From: an uncultured Bacilli bacterium
GTDB taxonomy: Bacteria > Bacillota_I > Bacilli_A > RF39 > UBA660
DNA length: 16,966 bases
NCBI GenBank assembly: GCA_910576795.1
Contig: CAJTIX010000026.1
Coordinates: 1-16,966, forward strand
Reading direction: 5' to 3'
Part shown: in pieces, positions 7,353 to 13,575 of the stretch
How positions within the stretch are numbered: position 1 is the stretch's first letter
Layout: every line of letters starts with the position of its first letter
Translations under genes and position numbers: made by a program
Notes under the pieces: model-generated
Database searches by the model: none
What the model was told of the DNA's origin: nothing
What the model saw: the letters and a program-made list of their open reading frames with translations, nothing else

Positions 7353-9521
7353 ATGACAAAAAAAAATACACATATTACAATTGCGGATCTGATGACATCC
7401 ATATCTACTTATATTACAGATGAAAAAGAAAAGAAACTCATTGAAGATGGATATCAATTTGCTTCGGAAAAACATTTTGGAGTCAAACGATTAACTGGTG
7501 AGGACTACATTGAACATCCTTTGCATGTTGCTTCCATTTTAACAGAAATCAATGCGGATGCAGAAACATTGTGTGCAGCGTTACTCCATGATGTACTAGA
7601 AGATTGTGATGTTTCCAAAGAGGAATTAGAACAGCGTTTTGGTAAAACCGTTGCTGCTTTGGTAGATGGCGTTACCAAGATTAATAAACTCAATTTTGAC
7701 AGTAACAATAATGCCACGATTGCAAGTCACCGTAAAATTTTAGTAGGACTTTGTGAAGATGTTCGTGTTATTATTATTAAACTTGCTGATCGTTTACACA
7801 ATTTGCGTACCATTTGGGTTCATTCTGAGGAAAAGCAAAGAGAAAAAGCAAAAGAAACACTAGACATTTTAACACCCATCGCAAGTCGTTTAGGAATGAA
7901 TCATATCAAAAGCGAATTAGAGGATTTATCGCTTCGCTATTTGAAACCGGATGTTTATTTTTCTATTGTAGAGGAACTCAACCAGACAAAAGCAGAACGT
8001 GATAATGCTGTAAGTGAAATGATGAAAAAGGTTTCTGAAATTTTAAATGAAAATCATATTAAACATGAGATTAAGGGACGCGCAAAAAGTATTTATAGTA
8101 TTTATAAAAAGTTGGATAAGGGAAAGAAATTTAGTGAAATATATGATTTACTTGCTCTTCGTGTTTTTGTAAATACTGAACAAGAATGTTATCAAGCACT
8201 TGGGATTATCCATTCGAAATATAGACCGATTCCCAAACGTTTTAAAGATTATATTGCAATGCCTAAAACCAATATGTATCAATCTTTGCATACAACTGTA
8301 TTTGGGTTTGATGGATATTTGTTTGAAGTTCAAATTCGTACATACGAGATGGATGAGATTGCAGAAAGAGGAATTGCGTCTCATTGGTCTTATAAGGAAA
8401 AAGGAAGTACTGTTACCGTCATGCAGAATACGATGGAACAGAAATTACAATTTTTCCGTTCTATTATGGAACTGAATAATGAAGAACCTAATGATGAAGA
8501 GTTTGTAAAATCAGTTACAGAAGATGTATTCAAAGATACCATTTACGTTTATACGCCGGCTGGTGATGTAATTGAATTACCTGCAGGTGCAACTCCCATT
8601 GATTTTGCTTATAAAGTACATAGTGGTGTTGGGGATAAAATGATTGGTGCGATTGTCAATAATAATATTGTCCCCTTGGATTATGTGTTACAAAATCAAG
8701 ATATCGTAAAAATAAATACCAATAAAAATGCTTTAGGTCCTAGTCGTGAATGGATTCATATGGCGAAAACAACGCAAGCTAAAAATAAAATTCGTTCTTT
8801 TTATCGAAAAATTGATAAGGAAGAATATTTGAAAAAAGGCGAGGAAATTCTAATCAAGGAATTGCGCAAACGTAAGCTTGTATTGAATGAATTTTTATCG
8901 AATGAAAATATAGACAAAATGACCAAAGAATTAAAATGTGATGGATTAGAAGATATTTATATTAATCTGGGAAGTGGTAAAATTCCCGTTGGATCAGTCA
9001 TTAATATTGTAACAGGTGAAAATAATACCAAAGAAGAAATGATTTTAAAAAGGACCCAAAACAAGGAAGTAGTTCTTCCAACTGTTAAAAATGATATCAT
9101 AGTTGAAGGTATCGATGAGATTAAAGTGAATGTTGCATCATGTTGTAAACCAGTTCCAAATGATAAAATTGTTGGATATATCACAAAAGGGTATGGGATT
9201 ACGGTGCATAGAGCTATTTGTCCAAATATTCAGGAATTAGCAGAACGTATTATTGATGTCAAATGGAATGCTGAAATTACAAAACGTTATCCAACCAATT
9301 TATTGATTCATACTTTAGAAAACGACAACTTATTGTTGGATATTATCTCCAAAACTTCCAACAATAATATTTCAGTACAAAGTATCAATACCTTCCATAA
9401 TGATGATGGCATTACTTATGATATAATTGTTTTGGTGGAAGATAAAGATAAATTAGATAAGTTTATCAATGATTTAGAACAATTACCAAATGTATTAGAA
9501 GTACAGAGGTTGATTAGATGA
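7353..9521 (+). CDS. rel: Bifunctional (p)ppGpp synthetase/hydrolase Rel (RSH family)
   Basis: The long RSH enzyme of the stringent response, making and degrading (p)ppGpp. From Met7353 it is 722 residues. The HD hydrolase domain is intact: His55, His79-Asp80, Glu83-Asp84, Asp146 and Asn150. The synthetase domain carries R-A-K-S (243-246) and R-F-K-D (296-299), the RxKD signature of bifunctional enzymes rather than the ExDD of synthetase-only RelA. A TGS domain (about 394-455), a conserved-cysteine/zinc-finger region (Cys597-Cys598, His619, Cys623) and a C-terminal ACT domain (about 647-722) complete the normal order. The open frame reaches back to 7299 inside the preceding gene. GTGGGAG just before 7353 is a modest ribosome site but favours this start. 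The stop overlaps the dtd start (ATGA). Both activities are expected to be functional. Confidence 0.95.
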   Translation: MTKKNTHITIADLMTSISTYITDEKEKKLIEDGYQFASEKHFGVKRLTGEDYIEHPLHVASILTEINADAETLCAALLHDVLEDCDVSKEELEQRFGKTVAALVDGVTKINKLNFDSNNNATIASHRKILVGLCEDVRVIIIKLADRLHNLRTIWVHSEEKQREKAKETLDILTPIASRLGMNHIKSELEDLSLRYLKPDVYFSIVEELNQTKAERDNAVSEMMKKVSEILNENHIKHEIKGRAKSIYSIYKKLDKGKKFSEIYDLLALRVFVNTEQECYQALGIIHSKYRPIPKRFKDYIAMPKTNMYQSLHTTVFGFDGYLFEVQIRTYEMDEIAERGIASHWSYKEKGSTVTVMQNTMEQKLQFFRSIMELNNEEPNDEEFVKSVTEDVFKDTIYVYTPAGDVIELPAGATPIDFAYKVHSGVGDKMIGAIVNNNIVPLDYVLQNQDIVKINTNKNALGPSREWIHMAKTTQAKNKIRSFYRKIDKEEYLKKGEEILIKELRKRKLVLNEFLSNENIDKMTKELKCDGLEDIYINLGSGKIPVGSVINIVTGENNTKEEMILKRTQNKEVVLPTVKNDIIVEGIDEIKVNVASCCKPVPNDKIVGYITKGYGITVHRAICPNIQELAERIIDVKWNAEITKRYPTNLLIHTLENDNLLLDIISKTSNNNISVQSINTFHNDDGITYDIIVLVEDKDKLDKFINDLEQLPNVLEVQRLIR

Positions 9522-9967
9522 GAGTACTTGTACAAAGAAGTTTAGCGTCTTCTGTTGCAGTTGCAGGAACTTGTATTGGAAAAATTGAAAAAGGGATTGT
9601 AGCTTTTGTTGGATTTACTGAGGGAGATACAATAGAGGATATTGAATATTGTATTCATAAATTATTACATCTTCGTATTTTTGAGGATACCAATGGTGTA
9701 ATGAATGAATCTATTTTGGATCAAAAAGGAAGTGTACTTAGTATTTCGCAATTTACGTTATATGCAAGTACTGAAAAAGGAAATCGTCCTAGTTATAGTA
9801 AAGCACTTCCAGCTAGTGAAGCAGAACCATTATATGCCTTATGGAATCAGGGACTTTCTTCCTATGTTCCAGTAGAAACAGGTCAGTTTGGAGCTGATAT
9901 GAAAGTATCAATCACCAATGATGGTCCTGTAACCATTTTGATAGAAAGTAGGAAAAAACATGATTAA
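9518..9967 (+). CDS. dtd: D-aminoacyl-tRNA deacylase
   Basis: Hydrolyses D-amino acids (and mis-attached glycine) from tRNA, protecting translation. The 149-residue length matches the DTD1 family. The catalytic S-Q-F-T motif at 77-80 (Thr80) and the C-terminal N-D-G-P-V-T motif (134-139), which supplies the Gly-cisPro chirality filter, are both present. The ATG overlaps the rel TGA by four bases, so translation is coupled, and rel-dtd adjacency is standard in Bacillota. The N-terminal beta strands are somewhat divergent (for example C-I-G-K-I at 19-23), but no key residue is missing. The last eight bases overlap the following permease gene. Confidence 0.93.
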   Translation: MRVLVQRSLASSVAVAGTCIGKIEKGIVAFVGFTEGDTIEDIEYCIHKLLHLRIFEDTNGVMNESILDQKGSVLSISQFTLYASTEKGNRPSYSKALPASEAEPLYALWNQGLSSYVPVETGQFGADMKVSITNDGPVTILIESRKKHD

Positions 9968-11024
9968 AAACAAACCAGATTTTAAATTAATTAACTGTGC
10001 ACTTATTGTATTAATAGTCTTTTTGATATATCGCACTGGGAATTTATGGTTAGGTTGCCTCAGTACTGTTAGAAAAATACTTGTGCCATTTTTCCTAGCA
10101 TTTATAGTAGCTTACGCTTTATATCCATTTTTACAATATTTGATGAAGCGTAAAATTCCAAAAGCTTTAGCAGTTGTCATTATTATTGCCTTAATTATAG
10201 GTATTATTGCATTTTTAGGAATTACTGTTGTACCATTATTATTTGGTCAACTTTCTAGTTTATTCAATGGTATTATCGCATTTATCAAAGAAATTTCAAT
10301 GAAATATGATATCAATTTTGGTCCACTGCAAGATACTCTATCGAACGGATTTAATGATATTATAATGTCATTAGGGAAATATGTATCCAATGGTGCAGTT
10401 AATATGATTGGTGTTTCTATGGAATATGTATCTATTGCGTTTATTGCTTTTGCTTCAGCTATCTATTTCTTAATTGATATGGATAAAATACGAGCAGTTG
10501 TTAAAAAATATTTAAAGCGTAAAAATAAAAAGGCATTTAAATATGTTTCTGCTGTAGACTATGAAATGAAGCAATATCTAACTGGTTTTTTAAGAATTAT
10601 GTTAATTACATTGGTGGAATATTCTTTGGCTTATACGATTATTGGACACCCAGATGCATTACTTCTTGGATTCCTTGCTATGATAGCCAATTTGATTCCT
10701 TACTTTGGTGGAATGATTGCGAATGTTGTAGCAGCTGTTACTGCCTTTGTTATCAGTCCAGCAATGTTTATTAAAACGCTAATTGTATTTATGGTACTAT
10801 CATGGTTAGATGGATATTTGATCAATCCACTCGTTTATGGAAAAACCAATAAGATTCATCCTTTGGTGGGAATATTTGCTGTATTTGCGGGCGGTATTTT
10901 ATTTGGAATTGCTGGGGTTATTATTTCATTACCACTCGCGATTATCTTGATTACAACTTATAAATTTTATTGGGAAGATATTAGTGATAAAATAGAGGAT
11001 ATCAAGGACAAAAAGGAAAAGTAA
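9960..11024 (+). CDS. AI-2E/PerM family transporter
   Basis: A 354-residue membrane permease of the AI-2E (PerM/YtvI-like) family. Hydrophobic segments cluster near 13-30, 38-56, 64-90, 150-172, 208-235, 236-262, 265-285 and 298-330, with a central soluble stretch at about 90-150. The I-P-Y-F-G-G motif near 246-251 is characteristic. The family covers small-molecule and cation/H+ exporters, and the sequence does not reveal a substrate. The start overlaps dtd by eight bases, with AGGAAA just upstream, so it is the last gene of the secDF-rel-dtd operon. Its final codons form the left arm of the terminator. In Bacillus the gene after dtd is a lytH-like amidase, so this is a replacement at that site. 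Confidence 0.85.
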   Translation: MIKNKPDFKLINCALIVLIVFLIYRTGNLWLGCLSTVRKILVPFFLAFIVAYALYPFLQYLMKRKIPKALAVVIIIALIIGIIAFLGITVVPLLFGQLSSLFNGIIAFIKEISMKYDINFGPLQDTLSNGFNDIIMSLGKYVSNGAVNMIGVSMEYVSIAFIAFASAIYFLIDMDKIRAVVKKYLKRKNKKAFKYVSAVDYEMKQYLTGFLRIMLITLVEYSLAYTIIGHPDALLLGFLAMIANLIPYFGGMIANVVAAVTAFVISPAMFIKTLIVFMVLSWLDGYLINPLVYGKTNKIHPLVGIFAVFAGGILFGIAGVIISLPLAIILITTYKFYWEDISDKIEDIKDKKEK

Positions 11025-11036
11025 TTCCTTTTTTGT
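11008..11036 (+). terminator. Intrinsic terminator overlapping the end of the permease gene
   Basis: AAAAAGGAA (11010-11018) pairs with TTCCTTTTT (11025-11033). The six-base loop contains the stop codon TAA (11022-11024), and a T-rich tract follows. The left arm is coding sequence. It closes the secDF-to-permease operon and isolates the next gene, which has its own promoter. Confidence 0.8.
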
Positions 11037-11072
11037 TTATTTTTAATTTCCTTACGGTTTCATAATTGTAAT

Positions 11073-11100
11073 TTGACAATATGTTATTTTTTAATATAAT
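11073..11100 (+). promoter_or_regulatory. Perfect consensus sigma-A promoter of the HipA-like gene
   Basis: TTGACA (11073-11078) and TATAAT (11095-11100) are both perfect, with a 16-base spacer. Transcription should begin near 11106-11107, giving a leader of about 65 bases before the ATG at 11171. Because the in-frame ATG at 11081 lies between the two hexamers, it cannot be the start of the protein made from this promoter. This is the best-matching promoter in the window. Confidence 0.85.
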
Positions 11101-11102
11101 AA

Positions 11103-11128
11103 ATCTATCCCTTATTGGGAATATAGAT
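11103..11128 (+). promoter_or_regulatory. Hairpin at the 5' end of the HipA-like gene leader
   Basis: ATCTAT (11103-11108) pairs with ATAGAT (11123-11128), and CCC (11109-11111) with GGG (11117-11119). The loop is five bases and there is a three-base bulge. It would form at the very start of the transcript. It may act as a 5' stabilising stem or a binding site, but no known element is recognised and there is no T-run after it. Confidence 0.35.
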
Positions 11129-11170
11129 AAAAATGATAGTTTTATAAAAGTAGATGATGGATGTGATATT

Positions 11171-11899
11171 ATGAAACCAATTATGTTTTTACAAAACTTA
11201 ATTACAGATGAAACACCAATTTTAGAGTTGAAAAATGATGTTTCTATTTCTAAACAAAAGAAATATCAAGTTCTAGGTTTATCCCCTGGTAGTTTGACAA
11301 ATCGATATATTGAGCGTATGTATTATCAAAATTTAAAATGGTTTTATTATAAAAAAGAAGAAAAGAAGTATGGTTATCCATTTTACATATTAGACGAGTT
11401 GATGGGAAGTTATCTTGCAAAAGCAATAGAACTACCAGCTGTTTCTTTTTATATTGCAAAAACCAAAGATTCAATTGGAATTGCTTCTGAAAACTTTCGA
11501 ACAGAACAATTTGATTATTACTTTATACAGCAACTTCCTATAAATGGTTTATTGGAAAATAGATTCAATTTAACCAATTTAGAAATTTTAAAATCATTAT
11601 GCATAGACTCTAACAATGAAAATCAATTACAAGAACATATTTTAAAACTATTGGCGTTAGATTTATATATGTTACAAAAAGATCGTGGTTACGTGAATCT
11701 ACAATTTCAGATAGAGCGTGCAACACAATATTTAGATATATCTTTGGCGTATGACTTCTCAAACTGTGTAGATGAAGCTGATTCCACGTCAATTCTAATC
11801 AAAAATCCGATTGTTGTTAAAAAAATATCCACAATTTGCAGATTATCTGAATACATTACAACATCAAACAATGTGTACTACATGGAATCAAATTTGTGA
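11171..11899 (+). CDS. HipA-like kinase-fold protein, interrupted by a frameshift
   Basis: Probably a HipA/CtkA-type kinase-fold protein, inferred from motif spacing rather than overall recognition. The first frame gives 242 residues from Met11171. Residues 72-97 (LDELMGSYLAKAIELPAV region) resemble the N-E-x-x-x-x-L-A-x-x-x-G-L block of HipA proteins. K-D-R-G-Y-V-N at 170-176 matches the catalytic D-x4-N loop (Asp171, Asn176). Y-D-F-S at 194-197 matches the metal-binding D-F-G position (Asp195), 24 residues after Asp171; E. coli HipA has 23. No HipB-like partner is adjacent. After Lys217-Lys218 the frame runs through an A7 tract (11819-11825) into 24 residues of unrelated-looking sequence, while a neighbouring frame continues in a plausible way to 12002. 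The start is set by the promoter at 11073-11100; the ribosome site (GGATGTGAT) is weak. Confidence 0.55.
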   Translation: MKPIMFLQNLITDETPILELKNDVSISKQKKYQVLGLSPGSLTNRYIERMYYQNLKWFYYKKEEKKYGYPFYILDELMGSYLAKAIELPAVSFYIAKTKDSIGIASENFRTEQFDYYFIQQLPINGLLENRFNLTNLEILKSLCIDSNNENQLQEHILKLLALDLYMLQKDRGYVNLQFQIERATQYLDISLAYDFSNCVDEADSTSILIKNPIVVKKISTICRLSEYITTSNNVYYMESNL

Positions 11900-12002
11900 A
11901 GATTATTTCAATCAAGATTGTTTTGTGTATGAACAAGCGAAAGATCATTATGAAATTAAAGATCAAAAACAAAAATCGCTATTAAAAGAATTTTTGGCAT
12001 AG
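11826..12002 (+). pseudogene. Displaced 3' end of the HipA-like gene (other frame)
   Basis: Skipping one base of the A7 run gives a continuous reading of 276 residues from 11171 to the TAG at 12000-12002. The added part begins Y-P-Q-F-A-D-Y-L, is balanced in composition and helical, and contains Cys, Trp and Gln residues expected of a soluble helical lobe. It has no start codon of its own with a ribosome site. It therefore looks like the natural C-terminus of the upstream protein rather than a separate gene. Cause undecided: a real one-base insertion, a sequencing/assembly error in a homopolymer, or slippage expression. Confidence 0.6.
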
Positions 12003-12030
12003 TATATGATTGTAAATGATTATAAAAAGC

Positions 12031-12059
12031 TATACAAATCAAAGAAATGGGTATATAAT
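12031..12059 (+). promoter_or_regulatory. Probable promoter of the T-box-hisS-aspS operon
   Basis: TATACA (12031-12036, four of six matches to TTGACA) and a perfect TATAAT (12054-12059) are 17 bases apart. They place the transcript start near 12065-12066, just upstream of the first base-paired part of the T-box leader. Confidence 0.5.
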
Positions 12060-12065
12060 AAATAC

Positions 12066-12268
12066 ATATTCATTATCATTTGAAAGAGTACTTTATATAT
12101 GGATTAGAAGAGAGTATATGGTGGGTGGAAATATATATCCAAATATAGAAGAAGACATCAAATTAAGGATAAACGTATTTCTGCGTTAAAGAAATAAGTG
12201 TATAGAAAAGTCTATAAAGTAAGGTGGCACCGCGGGAAAACTCGTCCTTATTCTGTAGATTTCTTTTT
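12066..12268 (+). promoter_or_regulatory. T-box riboswitch leader of hisS-aspS, apparently Asp-specific
   Basis: The T-box itself is canonical: AAGGTGGCACCGCGGG at 12221-12236. Stem I can be drawn by eye. The basal helix is ATTTGA (12078-12083) with TCAAAT (12158-12163). The specifier loop has AGTA (12087-12090) opposite GAA (12151-12153). The upper helix is 12094-12104 with 12137-12147. AGAGAG lies at 12109-12114 and a GGTGGGTGG distal loop at 12120-12128. Stem III is AACGTA/TGCGTT (12172-12187). In the specifier loop GAC (Asp, 12154-12156) follows the GAA and is followed by an unpaired A. In the T-box bulge, TGGC pairs with a tRNA ending GCCA, i.e. discriminator G, as in bacterial tRNA-Asp and unlike tRNA-His (C). 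The leader should raise hisS-aspS expression when uncharged tRNA accumulates. Confidence 0.9.
12204..12268 (+). terminator. Long T-box helix followed by a T-run; possible attenuator
   Basis: Bases 12204-12216 can pair with 12254-12266 (one mismatch, some G-T pairs). Stacked inside, 12218-12224 pairs with 12246-12252, which encloses the T-box bulge. TTTTT at 12264-12268 follows. I cannot find the usual separate competing terminator hairpin downstream of the T-box. Either this extended helix is the attenuator or control is translational: TCCTT at 12245-12249 can pair with AAGGA (12277-12281) of the hisS ribosome site. Hand-drawn and uncertain. Confidence 0.3.
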
Positions 12269-12288
12269 ATATTTTAAAGGAGGATATT

Positions 12289-13575
12289 ATGTTACAAAAA
12301 CCAAAAGGAACTTATGATGTATATGGTGAAATGGGACTCAAAATAATATATTTGGAAAATTTACTACGATCCCTCATGGAAACATATCATTATGAATATG
12401 TGAGAACACCAATATTTGAATCTAGTGAATTATTTCATAGGGGTGTAGGGGAAACAACTGACATTGTTTCTAAAGAAACTTATGATTTTGTAGATCGTGG
12501 CGATCGTAATATGACGTTAAGACCTGAAGGAACTGCTGGAGTGGTAAGAAGTTACATTGAAAATAAAATGTATGGAAATCCAAGTCAGCCAGTGAAAACA
12601 TGGTATATGGGGCCTATGTATCGCTATGAAAGACCACAATCTGGGAGATTTCGTGAATTTTATCAATTTGGTGTAGAAGTATTTGGTTCAGAAAATCCGA
12701 TGATGGACGCAGAAGTGATTAGTATTCCTGTTAATTTTTATAGGTTACTTGGCTTAAAAGGAATCAAAGTCAATATCAATACGTTAGGGGATACAGAATC
12801 TAGAACTGCGTATCGTGAGGCCTTATTGAAACACTTCAAACCACATTTAGATGATCTTTGTGAAGATTGTAAGAATCGTTATGAGAAAAATCCCCTTCGT
12901 ATTTTGGATTGTAAAGTGGATCATGATTTGGAATGTATGAGAACTGCACCTAAAATATCAGATTATTTAAACGAAACAAGCCGTAACCATTTTGAACAGG
13001 TAAAGCAACATTTGGATATACTCGAGATTCCTTATGAAGTTAACCCTAATGTGGTTAGAGGGTTAGACTATTATACGCATACTGTATTTGAAGTAGAAGC
13101 TGCAATTGAAGGATTTGGTAGCCAGAATGTATTATGCGGTGGTGGTAGATACAATCATTTGGTTGAAAATATTGGAGGACCATCGACACCAGGAGTTGGA
13201 TTTGCGCTTGGAATGGAACGATTATTGTCAGCATTAGAATGTGAACATATCACAGTTGGAAAAGAACATTTAGATCTATATGTAATTCCAGTTGAAGAAA
13301 AACAGATTCCGGAATCTTTATCCCTAACTCAAATGCTTCGTATGAATGGTTTTTCTGTTGATATGGATTATATGCAACGTAATATGAAGGGAAACTTTAA
13401 ACAAGCGGATCGTTTCAATGCTTCTTTTGTTCTTATTATAGGAGAAGAAGAAGTAGAAACAGAAGTATTGACGGTAAAAGACAATCATACTCAAGAACAA
13501 TATAAAGTAAAATTAAGTGAATTAATTTCCTTTTTAGATTCACATATAAAGGAGGAGCACAATGAAGAGAATTGA
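12289..13575 (+). CDS. hisS: Histidyl-tRNA synthetase
   Basis: Class II synthetase that charges tRNA-His. The 428-residue length is normal. Visible elements are class II motif 2 with Y-R-Y-E-R-P-Q-S-G-R-F-R (111-122), the histidine-binding signature R-G-L-D-Y-Y-T (257-263), G-G-G-R-Y-N (284-289) and motif 3, G-V-G-F-A-L-G-M-E-R-L (302-312). A C-terminal anticodon-binding domain runs from about 327 to 416. Cysteines at 191, 194, 208 and 216 lie in the insertion domain. AAAGGAGG (12276-12283) is five bases before the ATG. The gene is controlled by the T-box leader upstream. Its last 14 bases overlap aspS, so the two synthetases are translationally coupled. Confidence 0.97.
   Translation: MLQKPKGTYDVYGEMGLKIIYLENLLRSLMETYHYEYVRTPIFESSELFHRGVGETTDIVSKETYDFVDRGDRNMTLRPEGTAGVVRSYIENKMYGNPSQPVKTWYMGPMYRYERPQSGRFREFYQFGVEVFGSENPMMDAEVISIPVNFYRLLGLKGIKVNINTLGDTESRTAYREALLKHFKPHLDDLCEDCKNRYEKNPLRILDCKVDHDLECMRTAPKISDYLNETSRNHFEQVKQHLDILEIPYEVNPNVVRGLDYYTHTVFEVEAAIEGFGSQNVLCGGGRYNHLVENIGGPSTPGVGFALGMERLLSALECEHITVGKEHLDLYVIPVEEKQIPESLSLTQMLRMNGFSVDMDYMQRNMKGNFKQADRFNASFVLIIGEEEVETEVLTVKDNHTQEQYKVKLSELISFLDSHIKEEHNEEN

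Noticed and set aside
8200..8475. A 91-codon + strand frame inside rel
   Set aside because: Out-of-frame shadow of the synthetase domain; rel is intact across it, so it is not a frameshift scar.
11081..11170. Longer N-terminus for the HipA-like protein starting at 11081
   Set aside because: The ATG lies between the -35 and -10 of a perfect promoter and would not be in the transcript.
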